Part shown: piece by piece, positions 20,361-30,223 of the stretch
How the letters are laid out: the number at the start of each line of letters is the position of its first letter
How positions within the stretch are numbered: position 1 is the stretch's first letter
From: Bog-756 sp963730685
Lineage (GTDB): Bacteria > Actinomycetota > Acidimicrobiia > Acidimicrobiales > RAAP-2
NCBI GenBank assembly: GCA_963730685.1
Contig: CAVSSP010000004.1
Location: 310,001 to 374,000, forward strand
DNA length: 64,000 nucleotides
Direction: 5' to 3'
Translations under genes and position numbers: made by a program
Notes under the pieces: generated by a model
Databases searched by the model: none
Told to the model about the DNA's origin: nothing
The model's input: only the letters and a program-made list of their open reading frames with translations

Positions 20361-23300
20361 CTACGCCACGAAGTACTTGGCCTGGGGGTGATGGCAGATG
20401 ATCGCCGTGGTCGACTGTTCCGGGTGCAGCTGGAACCCCTCGCTCACGTCCACCCCGATGTTGTGGGCCTCGAGTAGTTCGACGACCTTGGCATTGTCCT
20501 CCAGCGCCGGACAGGCCGGATATCCCCAGGAGTACCGACCGCCACGGTACTTCTGCCGGAACAGCCCGGTCAGGTTGGGCCCGTCCTCGTCGGCGAAGCC
20601 GAGCTCCTCGCGGATCCGGCGGTGCCAGTACTCGGCGAGCGCCTCGGCCATCTCGACCCCGAGGCCATGGAGGTACAGGTACTTCTGGTATTCGTTCTCG
20701 TTGAACAGCCTGGCCGCCTCCTCGGACACCCGCGACCCCATGGTGACCACCATGAAGCTGGCCCAGTCCGGCTTTCCGGAGTCGATTGGACGGAAGAAGT
20801 CGCTGATGCAGAGCCAGGGATCCTCGCTCTGACGGGGGAACGTGTAGCGCATCCGCTCCGTCGTCCGGCTCTCGTCGTCGAAGAGGACGAGGTCGTCCCC
20901 GTCGGCGTTGGCGGCGAAGTGTCCCCAGGCCACCTGGGGGACCAGGAGCTGCTCCTCCTTGGCGACGGCCAGCTGCTCTCGCAGGAGGCTCCGCACCCGC
21001 TCCTTGAAGGCCGGATCGTTCTCGCCCTTCTCCGGGCGGAACCCCCACTGGTTCCGGAAGAGGGCGGTCTCGTTGAGGTAGGCGGCGATGTCGTCGATGG
21101 CCATGCCCTTGGCCACCCGGGCACCGAGGAAGGGAGGCTCGAAGACAGGGTTGTCCGTCACGACCTCCGGCGATCGGGCGGGCAGCACCTCTCCTCGCTC
21201 GAGGGCTTCCGCCGCGGCCTGCTTGCGGAGCTCACTCTTGCGAGGACCCAGATCGCGGCCGCCGATGACCGTCCCGAACTCGGGATCGTCCTCACCGGAC
21301 CGGGTCAGCTCCACGAGCCGGTCCATGGTGCGGAGGCCCTCGAACGCATCCTTGCCGTAGAAGAGCCTCCCGTCATACACCTTGCGGAGGTCGCGCTCGA
21401 CATACGTCCGGGTGAGGGCGGCACCGCCCAGGATGACCGGAATGTGGGACAGGCCGCGCCGATTGAGCTCCTCGAGGTTGTCGCGCATGATCAGCGTGGA
21501 CTTGACCAGGAGGCCGCTCATCCCGATGGCATCGGCGTCGGACTCCTCCAAGGCGGCGACCATGTCGGTGATCCCCACCTTGATCCCGAGGTTCTTCACC
21601 GTGTAGCCGTTGTTGGTGAGGATGATGTCGACCAGGTTCTTGCCGATGTCATGGACGTCGCCCTTGACGGTGGCGAGGACCATCACGCCCTTGCCGCCCT
21701 GGTCCGCCTTTTCCATGTGCGGTTCGAGGTAGGCCACCGCCGACTTCATGGTCTCGGCCGATCCGAGCACGAACGGCAGCTGCATCTCGCCGGATGCGAA
21801 CAGCTCGCCGACCGTCTTCATGCCGGCCAGGAGGAACTCGTTGATGATGATCAACGGCGTGTGGCCACCCGCCATCGCCTCGTCGAGGTCCTCCTCGATG
21901 CCGTTTCGGTCGCCGTCGATGATCCGGTGCTCGAGCCGGCGCTCCACGGTCCAGCCGGAACGGTCCTCGGTGGCCACTCCCGCCGAGGCCGAGACCCCCT
22001 CGAACAGGGACAGGAGCTCGGTGAGCGGGTCGTAGCCGTCGTGCCTGCGGTCGTAGACGAGATCGAGACAGACCTCCCGTGCCCGGTCGTCGATCTTCGA
22101 CAGCGGGAGGATCTTGGAGGCGTGCACGATGGCCGCGTCCAGCCCGGCGCCCACGCACTCGTGGAGGAACACCGAGTTGAGCACTTGGCGAGCCGCCGGG
22201 TTCAGCCCGAATGACACATTCGACAGCCCGAGGACCGTGAAGACACCCGGAAGCTCGGCCTTGATCCGACGGATGCCCTCGATGGTCTCGATGCCGTCCT
22301 TCCTGCTCTCCTCCATGCCGGTTGACAGCGGGAGGGCCAGGGCATCGAACATCAGGTCCTGGGGCCGGAGGCCGTAGCGTTCCACGGCGATGTCGTGGAT
22401 GGCGGTGGCTGACCGCACCTTCCAGTCGGCGGTCCGGGCCTGGCCCTCGGTGTCGATGCAGGTGCACACCACCGCGGCCCCGAACTCCTTGGCCAAGGTG
22501 AGGAACGAGTCGAGGCGGGTGCCGGGCTCGTCCCCTTCTTCGAGATTGACCGAGTTGATCACCGCCCGCCCGCCGATCCATGACAGCGCAGTCTCGACCA
22601 CCGGAGCCTCGGTCGAGTCGACCACGAGGGGAACGGTGGACTGGGTGGCGAAGCGTCGGGCGATCTCGTCCATGTCGGACACCCCGTCCGCGCCGGTGTA
22701 GTCGACGCAGACGTCGATCAGGTGGGATCCCTCCTTCACCTGTTCGCGGGCCATGGCCACACACGTGTCCCAGTCGGCCTCGAGCATGGCCTCGCGGAAC
22801 CGCTTGGATCCGTTGGCATTGGTCCGCTCGCCGATCACCAGGAACGACGTATCCTGCGCGAACGGCACCTGGGTGTAGATCGACGCCGCACCGTACTCCG
22901 GCTCGACTTGGCGCAATGCCGGCGTCAGGTCGGCGCAGGCCTCCACCACCGCCGCCAGGTGGGCCGGGGTCGTCCCACAGCATCCACCGATCACCGAGAT
23001 TCCCAGCTCGCTCACGAACTGGCGGTGGAACTCGGCCAGCTGGGCGGGGGTCAGGTCGTAGTGCATGGCGCCCTCGACCACCGAGGGCAGCCCTGCGTTG
23101 GGTAGACAGGTCACCGGCATGCCGGTATGGCCGGACAGGTGGCGGAGGGGTTCGAACATCTCGGCCGGTCCCGTGGCACAGTTGAGCCCGATCAGGTCGA
23201 CGCCCATGGCCTCGAGGGCACAGAGGGCGGCGCCGATCTCGGTGCCGGGCAGCATGGTCCCTGTCAGCTCGATGGTCACCTGGGTCTGGATCGGAAGCAG

Positions 23301-23867
23301 GCGGCCCACCGCCTTCATGGCCCGCCGCGATCCGTTGATGGCCGCTTTGGCCTGCAGCAGGTCGAAGACCGTCTCGATGATGATCAGGTCCACCCCACCC
23401 TCGATCAGCGCCGAGGCCTGCTCCTCGTAGGCGTCGCGCAGGTCGGCGTACCGGATCTGGCCCAGGGTCGGGAACTTGGTCCCCGGCCCGATGCTGCCGG
23501 CCACCCACCGTGGGTGGTCCGGGGTGGAGAAGTCGTCGGCCGCTCCCCGTGCCAGGCCGGCGGCCGCCAGGTTGAGCTCCCGGACCCGGTGGCCCTGGCC
23601 GTACTCGGCCAACACCGGGGCGAAGGCGCCGAACGTGTCGGTCTCGACCACGTCGCACCCGACTTCGAAGAACGAGCGGTGGACCCGGTCCACGACGTCA
23701 GGGCGGGTGACCACCAGCAGCTCGTTGCAGCCCTCCAGATCGGGACCGCCGAAGTCGTCGGCGGTCAGGTCGGCCAGTTGGAGGTTCGTACCCATCGCAC
23801 CGTCGAAGACCACCACCCGTCGGGAGGCGGCCTCGAGGTAGCTCGAGGCAGGCAGGTTGGACGTCAT
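20361..23867 (-). CDS. metH: Cobalamin-dependent methionine synthase
   Basis: Transfers methyl from methyltetrahydrofolate through methylcobalamin to homocysteine. 1168 residues, intact, with all four modules: homocysteine domain (DGAMGTNLQ near 22, zinc ligands C in LNCATGP near 230 and CC in GGCCGTTPAH near 296), folate domain (ERTNANGSKRF near 345, GLSNVSFGLN near 595), B12-binding domain with DVHDIGKN (His near 739) and GMSGLLVKST, and the C-terminal reactivation domain with RYSWGYPACP near 1100 that binds S-adenosylmethionine. Start ATG at 23867. Divergent from the cobalamin adenosyltransferase gene with 130 bases between; I saw no convincing cobalamin or SAM riboswitch core in that gap. 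Confidence 0.97.
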   Translation of the reverse strand: MTSNLPASSYLEAASRRVVVFDGAMGTNLQLADLTADDFGGPDLEGCNELLVVTRPDVVDRVHRSFFEVGCDVVETDTFGAFAPVLAEYGQGHRVRELNLAAAGLARGAADDFSTPDHPRWVAGSIGPGTKFPTLGQIRYADLRDAYEEQASALIEGGVDLIIIETVFDLLQAKAAINGSRRAMKAVGRLLPIQTQVTIELTGTMLPGTEIGAALCALEAMGVDLIGLNCATGPAEMFEPLRHLSGHTGMPVTCLPNAGLPSVVEGAMHYDLTPAQLAEFHRQFVSELGISVIGGCCGTTPAHLAAVVEACADLTPALRQVEPEYGAASIYTQVPFAQDTSFLVIGERTNANGSKRFREAMLEADWDTCVAMAREQVKEGSHLIDVCVDYTGADGVSDMDEIARRFATQSTVPLVVDSTEAPVVETALSWIGGRAVINSVNLEEGDEPGTRLDSFLTLAKEFGAAVVCTCIDTEGQARTADWKVRSATAIHDIAVERYGLRPQDLMFDALALPLSTGMEESRKDGIETIEGIRRIKAELPGVFTVLGLSNVSFGLNPAARQVLNSVFLHECVGAGLDAAIVHASKILPLSKIDDRAREVCLDLVYDRRHDGYDPLTELLSLFEGVSASAGVATEDRSGWTVERRLEHRIIDGDRNGIEEDLDEAMAGGHTPLIIINEFLLAGMKTVGELFASGEMQLPFVLGSAETMKSAVAYLEPHMEKADQGGKGVMVLATVKGDVHDIGKNLVDIILTNNGYTVKNLGIKVGITDMVAALEESDADAIGMSGLLVKSTLIMRDNLEELNRRGLSHIPVILGGAALTRTYVERDLRKVYDGRLFYGKDAFEGLRTMDRLVELTRSGEDDPEFGTVIGGRDLGPRKSELRKQAAAEALERGEVLPARSPEVVTDNPVFEPPFLGARVAKGMAIDDIAAYLNETALFRNQWGFRPEKGENDPAFKERVRSLLREQLAVAKEEQLLVPQVAWGHFAANADGDDLVLFDDESRTTERMRYTFPRQSEDPWLCISDFFRPIDSGKPDWASFMVVTMGSRVSEEAARLFNENEYQKYLYLHGLGVEMAEALAEYWHRRIREELGFADEDGPNLTGLFRQKYRGGRYSWGYPACPALEDNAKVVELLEAHNIGVDVSEGFQLHPEQSTTAIICHHPQAKYFVA

Positions 23868-23997
23868 GGCCCCTCAAGGCTATCGGGGTGAGGACCCCTG
23901 ACGGGCCAGTCCGCCGAGGGGGGTGGTCCCGCCCCCGCCCGGATCCCGAATCGGAGGGGCTGGTCCCCGGCCAATGTCGTTTAGCATCATCGCGGTG

Positions 23998-24606
23998 ATG
24001 GCCGGGCCGCTGAAGATCTACACGAAGACAGGTGACGACGGGACGACCGGGCTCCTCTACGGGGGCCGGGTGGGCAAGGACTCCTGGGTGATGCATCTCA
24101 ACGGCACGGTCGACGAGGCCCAGGCGGTGATGGGCCTGGCCCGGGCCGAGGCCGAGCCGGGTTCGGAGTTGGACACGCTGCTGACCGGTCTGGAGCGCGA
24201 CCTGTACGTGCTGATGGCCGAGGTGGCGACCGACCCGGCCAAGCGGTCGAGGCTGAAGGCCGGGTCGACACTGGTCACCCCCGGGATGGTTCTCGCCGTC
24301 GAGCGGCAGATCGACGCCTTCATCGACCGCATCGACATGCCGACCGAGTTCGTCGTGCCCGGTGCCAACCGGGCGTCGGCCGCACTGGACCTGGCCCGGA
24401 CCGTCGTGCGCCGAGCCGAGCGCCTGGTGGTGTCCTCTCCCATCGGGGAGTCGATGGTCGGCCCCTACCTGAACCGGCTCTCCGATCTGCTGTGGGCCAT
24501 GGCCCGCTGGACCGAGGGCGAGCTGCACCTGCTGGCGCGCACCCGGCCCCGGCGTGGCGGTACCACCACCGTGCCTGCGGACCCCGACGGAGGGAGATCC
24601 GAGTGA
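23998..24606 (+). CDS. Corrinoid adenosyltransferase, PduO/ATR type
   Basis: Makes adenosylcobalamin from cob(I)alamin and ATP, the cofactor form used by methylmalonyl-CoA mutase. 202 residues from ATG 23998. N-terminal KIYTKTGDDGTTGLLYGGRV is the ATP-binding signature of the PduO family; the helical core holds NGTVDEAQAVMGLA, the conserved GANRASAALDLARTVVRRAER (arginine-rich active site) and NRLSDLLWAMARW. Stop overlaps the next gene (GTGA). Its position opposite metH and in the same window as the mutase gives a consistent B12 context. Confidence 0.95.
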   Translation: MAGPLKIYTKTGDDGTTGLLYGGRVGKDSWVMHLNGTVDEAQAVMGLARAEAEPGSELDTLLTGLERDLYVLMAEVATDPAKRSRLKAGSTLVTPGMVLAVERQIDAFIDRIDMPTEFVVPGANRASAALDLARTVVRRAERLVVSSPIGESMVGPYLNRLSDLLWAMARWTEGELHLLARTRPRRGGTTTVPADPDGGRSE

Positions 24607-26168
24607 CGGACGTCGAAGTGGTCGACGTCGCCGACCTTCCCGGTGGACTCGTCTCCCTGGGGCTGCCGGTATCGACCCACGCAGGCGGGCCCCGTCTGGA
24701 GCCACCGGCCCAAGCGCTGCCCGAGCGCCTCGGGATTCCCGCCGAGCTCGATGCGGACTGGTGCAAACGGCACGGTTTCACCGGCAAGGTCGGGCAGACC
24801 CTGGTAATGCGTTCATCCGGTTCCAGTACCGAGCCCGAGATCGTGCTGATCGGCACCGGCGAGGCCACGTCCTTCGACGACCGGTCCGTCGAGTCCCTGC
24901 GCCGGGCAGCGGCGGCCTTCGTCCGGGTCGTCGGCACCGGAGCGGCTGCCGCCTTTGTCCTGCCCGGCGGAGACGGACAGGCCGGCCGCCGGTCGAGCGC
25001 GGTGGCCGAGGGCGCGCTGCTGGCGTCGTACCGGTACCTCGAGTTCCGGACCGCGGACGACCCCGGTCGGCTGAGTACCTTCGTCATTGCTGCCGGCCCG
25101 GCCGATGTGGCCGAGGCCGCGACGGGCGCGGCGCGGGGTGCCCGCCTGGCCGAATCGGTCACCTTGGCACGCGACCTGGTGAACGAGCCGCCGAGCTCCC
25201 TCACGCCTGAACGGTTCGCCAACGTCTTCGTCGAGCGCTTCGCCGACGTGCCCGAGCTCACCGTCGAGGTGTGGGGAGAGGACCGCATCGCCCTGGAGCA
25301 CCTGGGTGGACTGCTCGGCGTGGCACGAGGATCGAGCCAGCCCCCCCGGCTGCTGCGGGTCGACTTCGAGCCGGAAGATCCCATCGAGATCGGCGGGCGC
25401 GTCCCCTACCTGGCGCTGGTGGGCAAGGGGATCACGTTCGACTCGGGCGGGCTGTCCCTGAAGACGGCCACCGGCATGGAGTCCATGAAGACCGACATGG
25501 GAGGGGCCGCCGCCGTGCTGTGCGCCATGGATGCCGTGGCCGCCCTCGGTGCCCACATCCGGATCACCGTGCTCGCCCCGCTGACCGAAAACATGCCTGG
25601 CGGGTCCGCCGTCAAGCCCGGCGATGTGCTCACCACCCGAAGTGGGAAGACCATCGAGGTCCTCAACACCGATGCCGAGGGCCGTCTCGTGCTGTCCGAC
25701 GCACTGGCCCTCGCCGTCGAATCGGAGCCTGATGCCGTGATCGACCTGGCCACGCTCACCGGCGCCGCCGTGGTGGCCCTGGGCAAGGAGATCGCCGGGC
25801 TCCTCGGCAACGACGAGGCGCTCATCGCCGAGGTGCGCGCCGCCGGCGAGCGGGCCGGTGAGCCGAGCTGGCCGTTGCCGATGCCGGAGGACTACCGGAG
25901 CCACATCGACTCCGATGTCGCCGATATGCGCAATGTCGGCCGCCCGGGTCAGGCCGGCAGCATCGCCGCCGCCCTCCTCCTCCGCGAGTTCGTCGGGGAC
26001 GTGCCCTGGGCCCACCTGGACATCGCCGGTCCGGCCCGGTCGGACGAGGCGAGCCGCTACCTGGCCAAGGGCGGTACCGGGTTCGGAGTCCGGACGCTGG
26101 TGGCGTTGATCACCTCGGACGGGTTCCCCGCTGTGCTGGCCGGGCTGGGCGCGCCCGACCCGACCTGA
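24603..26168 (+). CDS. pepA: Leucyl aminopeptidase, M17 family
   Basis: Zinc/manganese exopeptidase that removes N-terminal residues in the cytoplasm. 521 residues from a GTG at 24603 that overlaps the adenosyltransferase stop. The variable N-terminal domain covers about 1-180. The catalytic domain shows VGKGITFDSGGLSLK near 272-286 (metal and catalytic Lys), MKTDMGGAAAV near 295 and the family signature NTDAEGRL near 356-363. A 10-bp repeat (CGACCTGACC) starts at the stop codon. Intact; translational coupling to the adenosyltransferase appears to be positional rather than functional. Confidence 0.95.
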   Translation: MTDVEVVDVADLPGGLVSLGLPVSTHAGGPRLEPPAQALPERLGIPAELDADWCKRHGFTGKVGQTLVMRSSGSSTEPEIVLIGTGEATSFDDRSVESLRRAAAAFVRVVGTGAAAAFVLPGGDGQAGRRSSAVAEGALLASYRYLEFRTADDPGRLSTFVIAAGPADVAEAATGAARGARLAESVTLARDLVNEPPSSLTPERFANVFVERFADVPELTVEVWGEDRIALEHLGGLLGVARGSSQPPRLLRVDFEPEDPIEIGGRVPYLALVGKGITFDSGGLSLKTATGMESMKTDMGGAAAVLCAMDAVAALGAHIRITVLAPLTENMPGGSAVKPGDVLTTRSGKTIEVLNTDAEGRLVLSDALALAVESEPDAVIDLATLTGAAVVALGKEIAGLLGNDEALIAEVRAAGERAGEPSWPLPMPEDYRSHIDSDVADMRNVGRPGQAGSIAAALLLREFVGDVPWAHLDIAGPARSDEASRYLAKGGTGFGVRTLVALITSDGFPAVLAGLGAPDPT

Positions 26169-26184
26169 CCCGACCTGACCCGAC
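26157..26184. repeat. 10-bp tandem repeat at the pepA stop codon
   Basis: CGACCTGACC occurs at 26161-26170 and 26171-26180, flanked by partial copies on both sides. The pepA stop TGA (26166-26168) is inside the first full copy. Confidence 0.8.
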
Positions 26185-26224
26185 GGACCCGACATCGTCG
26201 CACCCGGCGCGGTAGGTTCGGTCG

Positions 26225-27214
26225 GTGCGGATCGCCGTCCTCGGAGCCGGATCATGGGGGACCACGGTGGCGTCGCTCGTGGCCCCGCGACACGACACGG
26301 TGCTGTGGGCCAGGAATCCCGAGGTGGCCAAGGCCATCGACACCGAGCACACCAATGCCGCCTACCTGCCCGGCTTCGAGCTGCCGCCGGAGCTGGCGGC
26401 CACTTCGGACCTCGAGGCGGCCGTGTGCGAGGCCGATCTCCTGATCGTGGGGGTGCCGACCTCGGGCTTCCGCGCCGTCCTCGAGCAGGCAGCCGGCTGC
26501 ATCCGGCCGTGGATCCCGGTCGTGAGCCTGTCCAAGGGCCTCGAGAAGGGATCGAACCTCCGGATGACCGAGGTGATCAAAGAGGTGGTGCCGGGCCACC
26601 CGGTTGCCGCGCTCACGGGGCCGAACCTGGCCCACGAGATCATGTCGGGCAAGGCGGCCGCCGCCGTGATCGCCACCGAGGACCTCGAGGTCGCCAGCGC
26701 CATCCAGAAGGTCATCACCCGGGGGGTGTTCCGGGTCTACCTCAACGACGACGTCGTCGGATGCGAGATGGGTGGTGCACTGAAGAACGTCATCGCCATC
26801 GCCGCCGGCATCGGTGAGGGTCTCGGCGTGGGGGACAACACGCGCGCCGCGGTCATGTCCCGCGGGCTGGCGGAGTTGACCCGGCTCGGGGTGTCCATGG
26901 GCGCCCAGCCGGCCACCTTCGCCGGCCTGGCCGGGATGGGCGACCTGATCGCGACCTGCATGAGCCCCCACAGCCGCAACCGGCGGGTCGGTGAGCAGTT
27001 GGGGAAGGGGCGCCGGCTCGAGGACATCCTGGACGAGATGCACATGGTCGCCGAGGGCGTGAGGACGGCCACCGTCGCGCTCGGACTGGCCGAGCGGCAC
27101 GGGCTGGACCTTCCCATCTGCGCCATGATCGACAAGGTGGTGAAGGGGGAGATCGAGCCGTTCCACGCCTACTGGGGACTGACGCCGCCCGGCCACGAGG
27201 CCGACCCTGGCTGA
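26225..27214 (+). CDS. gpsA: NAD(P)H-dependent glycerol-3-phosphate dehydrogenase
   Basis: Reduces dihydroxyacetone phosphate to sn-glycerol-3-phosphate for phospholipid synthesis. 329 residues from GTG 26225. Cofactor motif GAGSWGTTVA at 7-16, VPTSGFRAVL, VVSLSKGLEKG near 100, the catalytic GCEMGGALKNVIAIAAG segment near 178-194 (active-site Lys), and AGMGDLIATCMSPHSRNR near 240-258. All features of GpsA are present and in order. Probably follows pepA in one transcript. Confidence 0.97.
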   Translation: MRIAVLGAGSWGTTVASLVAPRHDTVLWARNPEVAKAIDTEHTNAAYLPGFELPPELAATSDLEAAVCEADLLIVGVPTSGFRAVLEQAAGCIRPWIPVVSLSKGLEKGSNLRMTEVIKEVVPGHPVAALTGPNLAHEIMSGKAAAAVIATEDLEVASAIQKVITRGVFRVYLNDDVVGCEMGGALKNVIAIAAGIGEGLGVGDNTRAAVMSRGLAELTRLGVSMGAQPATFAGLAGMGDLIATCMSPHSRNRRVGEQLGKGRRLEDILDEMHMVAEGVRTATVALGLAERHGLDLPICAMIDKVVKGEIEPFHAYWGLTPPGHEADPG

Positions 27215-27370
27215 GCGCCATCGGCGTCGTACCTGCGGCGCCGGCTCCCGACACGGGTCGAGCAGACCGTGCCCACGGGTTTCGATTGACCAGCGAACGG
27301 GTAGGGCAGGGTTGTTCAGAGTGCACTGCGCCACGCGCATTGCCAGGATGGATCCAGGGGGAGGGTACTG

Positions 27371-28336
27371 ATGAAATCGGTTCGTGTGAGAGTGCTGCTG
27401 GTCGGGGTGTCGGCGATGGTGGCCAGTCTGGTGGTTGCGGGGGCGCCGGCGGCACAGGCGGCCGCCTCGCCCGCCCTACCCGCCGCCACTGGACCGAAGT
27501 GCACATTCAACGGGTCTTCGCTGGCGCTGGTCACCGGCGTCACGGCCGGCGGGAAGGTGGCCATCGCCTGCAGCGGTCTGTCGTCCCTCCATCCCTACCT
27601 CATCTTGGAGACCAGCCTGCTGCTGGGCATCGATCCGAAGGCCGCCCCCCTGTTGTCGGGGAACATCGTGTCCCTGGCCGGGCTCGAAGCGGCACTCGCC
27701 GCGCTCCCGGAGATCAACCCGAAGGCCCTGGCTGTCGCCGTCAGCGGGCTCACCGGCAACCTCGACTACTCGTACACGGTGCCGACATCACAGGCCAGTG
27801 ATCCCAATGCCACCTGCCCGCCCAGCACCCACGAGTTCAATTCGGGACTGATCGGCTGCGGTCTGGCCATGATCGACCTGACGTCGTTCAAGACGGTGGG
27901 TGCCGGAAGTGCTGTCCTGCAGTATCGGGGGGAGCCGGCGCTTCCGCCGGGACCCACGCTGAGCCTGTCCACGGCGAGTGCCATCGACGGCCACAGCGTG
28001 GCCGTGCGTGATGCAACCGGGGCGACCACGTACTGGTGGCTGTCTACCCTCTACTCCCTGACGGGCCTGCTCGGTGGAGGCGGAGGCCCCAAACCGACGG
28101 TGACGGTGACGCTGACGAACACCAGGACCAAGGCGTCGGTCATCGCCCCCAATACCATCGCGGTGTCGCCGGCGACCTACGTCAAGCCGACGCTCACCCC
28201 GCCCAAGCTCTCGGGTTCGTTCGTCGTGCCGGCAAACCTCCACGGAACGTTCACGGCTACGGTCACCTACACGGCCGACCTCTTGTCGTTCCCACTGTCC
28301 AACACCGCTACCGTCCCACTCAGGCTGCGGAAGTAG
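27371..28336 (+). CDS. Secreted protein of unknown function
   Basis: 321 residues with a clear Sec signal peptide: basic start KSVRVRV, hydrophobic core about 9-24 and a likely cleavage at AQAAAS near 35. The mature part has four cysteines in two pairs (KCTFNG / IACSG and ATCPPS / IGCGLA), suggesting two disulfides, then a Gly-rich turn (GLLGGGGG near 238) and a beta-rich C-terminal half (TVTVTLTNTRTKA, GSFVVPANLHGTFTATVTY). This resembles Ig-like or neocarzinostatin-like secreted beta domains common in Acidimicrobiia-type genomes; no function assigned. The Shine-Dalgarno is GGGGGAGG just before ATG 27371. Confidence 0.75.
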   Translation: MKSVRVRVLLVGVSAMVASLVVAGAPAAQAAASPALPAATGPKCTFNGSSLALVTGVTAGGKVAIACSGLSSLHPYLILETSLLLGIDPKAAPLLSGNIVSLAGLEAALAALPEINPKALAVAVSGLTGNLDYSYTVPTSQASDPNATCPPSTHEFNSGLIGCGLAMIDLTSFKTVGAGSAVLQYRGEPALPPGPTLSLSTASAIDGHSVAVRDATGATTYWWLSTLYSLTGLLGGGGGPKPTVTVTLTNTRTKASVIAPNTIAVSPATYVKPTLTPPKLSGSFVVPANLHGTFTATVTYTADLLSFPLSNTATVPLRLRK

Positions 28337-28352
28337 GGAGCCAGTCCCACAC

Positions 28353-29051
28353 TCAGGACGGGCTGGTTGGCCGTGCACCCGCCGTCCCTGCGCTGCGGGC
28401 GGCATCGAATGCGACGGCCGGGTGGAAGTGCCAGGCGCCGAGTTGCCGTTCGACCTCCTCGACGGTTCGACCGGCGTTGGCCAACCCGACAGCCAGGCGG
28501 TGGGCCCGCCGTCGCATCTGTTCGGGCTCGGGGAGTCGTTGCTCGGCTGTCCAGCGGCGATGGCCGACCTGGAGCGGTTCGGGGAGCCGACTCAGATGGC
28601 GGAGCGGCAGCGGCGGCACGACCGTCCTGACCGAAAGTCCGTCCGGTCCGTGGCCACGGGCCAGTCCGAAGGTGCCGAGCCGGACGATGGCCTTGCGGAA
28701 CGGCGAGTTCTTGCCCATCCGCTCACCGAGCCCGAGCGACCGGGCCGTCTCGGCCAGGTCGAGGTCGAATCCCTGGCCGTGAACGTCGAGCCCGTACGAG
28801 AGCCGTCTGAGCAGCCAGGTGGTCGACGGCCCGATGACCGGAAGCCAATACAGCTCCACGTAGCGGGAGCACGGGTGGAGGCCATGGGGGTCGGCCACCG
28901 GGTCGACCCAGGGGACGACCCGCAGCTTCTTGGAGTCCGGGCCCTTCGCGAGGGAGGGCGCCGTGGGGCGGATCGCTGAGCGGCGAACGCCCATCGGTGC
29001 GACGGTGCCGGCCGGAACTGGACCTGGCGGCAGGGCGGTGGTGTCGAGCAT
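28353..29051 (-). CDS. Conserved actinobacterial hypothetical protein
   Basis: 232 residues from ATG 29051, chosen because GGAG lies 7 bases upstream; an ATG at 29057 is possible. Recognisable blocks are KKLRVVPWVDPVAD, PCSRYVELYWLPVIGPSTTWLLRRL, FDLDLAETARSLGLG, GKNSPFRKAIVRLGTFGLA and VPPLPLRHLSRLP. I have seen this combination in other actinobacterial proteins of unknown function. The ELYWLPVIGPSTTWLLRRL stretch and the later helices look like a winged-helix or replication-initiator-like DNA-binding fold, which is inference only. The C-terminal 60 residues are helical and basic. Convergent with the secreted protein gene. Confidence 0.65.
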   Translation of the reverse strand: MLDTTALPPGPVPAGTVAPMGVRRSAIRPTAPSLAKGPDSKKLRVVPWVDPVADPHGLHPCSRYVELYWLPVIGPSTTWLLRRLSYGLDVHGQGFDLDLAETARSLGLGERMGKNSPFRKAIVRLGTFGLARGHGPDGLSVRTVVPPLPLRHLSRLPEPLQVGHRRWTAEQRLPEPEQMRRRAHRLAVGLANAGRTVEEVERQLGAWHFHPAVAFDAARSAGTAGARPTSPS

Positions 29052-29299
29052 GATCATCTCCGAGGTCGTGGAAGGTGTGCCTGTCCGACCTACCGTGACG
29101 GACTCGACCTGCCGGGTACCTTGACGACGACCTTGCAGCGGGGAGGGTGGGCCGGGGCGGATCCGAGCCCAAACCCAGGACTGCGACGAGGTCGTTGCCG
29201 GCGCTGCCTTCGTCGGCCACCACCGCCTCCGTCGCAGCTGGTGGAGAGTGTCTCTACCCAGGGACCTGTGCCCAGTCGCCGGGCAACCGTTGCGTCGTG

Positions 29300-29665
29300 T
29301 CAAACCGTGGAGGCCACGCCTGTCAGACCCCGCTCGCTTCCCAGAGGGGGAAGTCCGATCGGCTTCGGCGTGCCCGAGGTCTGGTCCCGGCCACTAGGAC
29401 CAATGAACTCGCCACTGTGCAGGTCGGCAATGGTTGATGCGTAGAGCGAAGGCCAGGCGGCCCCTTCAGGCGATCCCATGAACAGTCTGCGCAGATCCGG
29501 CGAAAGCATTCGGATCGCGAAACCAGGGCGGTGCTGCTGAAGGTTGGCCATAGACCCGGGTGGACCACGATCGCCCCGGTGGCGTCGTCTCGGGTCCTGC
29601 GAGCCAGTTCCTCCGTGAAGACGACGTCGGCCCGCTTGGACGTGGCATAGGGCCAAGTCCAGCAC
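29300..29665 (-). pseudogene. Remnant of an SDR oxidoreductase (C-terminal half only)
   Basis: Pieces of a retinol-dehydrogenase-like SDR lie in different frames. The order on the minus strand is YATSKRADVVF (catalytic Y-x-x-x-K) and EELARRTRDDATGAIVVHPG in one set of frames, then LQQHRPGFAIRML, SPEGAAWPSLYAST and DLHSGEFIGPSG in another. The N-terminal Rossmann half with its glycine motif is absent from the next 550 bases upstream. Unlike the frame breaks elsewhere in the window, half of the gene is missing, so this is probably true decay. No other copy lies nearby. Confidence 0.65.
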
Positions 29666-30223
29666 TAACGCACTCCCTGAAGGGTGCCCCAGACCAATGA
29701 CAATGGCCTTGGGTGTCCGCCGCTTACTGTGTGGTCGTGCGGCGCCCTCCAGGAACGTACGACACAGTTCTGGGTCAATGACGACTTCGTGCCCGGCTGC
29801 CCGACCCAGATCCCAGGGTGAACCAACACGTCGAGACTCAACAGCGGCACGATCCTGGCGGTATCAATCCGGGTCGGCTGATTGTTCGGCCATATACGGC
29901 ACACGTTCAAGGACTCCGCTGCACCGGCGGGAATAGTGATTCGATCGCCCGGGCCGACCGACTCCTGCGTCGCCGATTCACCACTTCCGGACCCACGGGC
30001 CGGGTATCTGTGGTCGCCAGGTCGGCGGCAGTTGTCGACATTTCGGCTACCGGCACCTCGGCGATACCGGTACCCGCCCAACCCGACCGGCGGTAGCGAG
30101 CACCCAACTGGCCGCAGGTAGGCCCGCCCCTTTGCGGTCAGGGACCGAAAGGCATCGCCCGACGATCGCCGGAACGCAGGGAGTCCATGCCCGCGGTCCC
30201 ATGGGTGAACGTAGGCTGCCCGC
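29666..30223. other. About 560 bases without a recognisable gene
   Basis: I read all six frames. The open frames here have unusual composition (many Arg/Ser/Pro runs with no motif) and none matches a family I know. The stretch lies upstream of the SDR remnant and before the dehydrogenase gene at 30224, and may hold its eroded N-terminal half plus the promoter of the latter. No tRNA-like or repeat structure was seen. Confidence 0.5.

Noticed and set aside
23868..23997. Possible SAM or cobalamin riboswitch before metH
   Set aside because: The 130-base gap has no recognisable riboswitch core or conserved B12-box. It contains GC-rich complementarity only.
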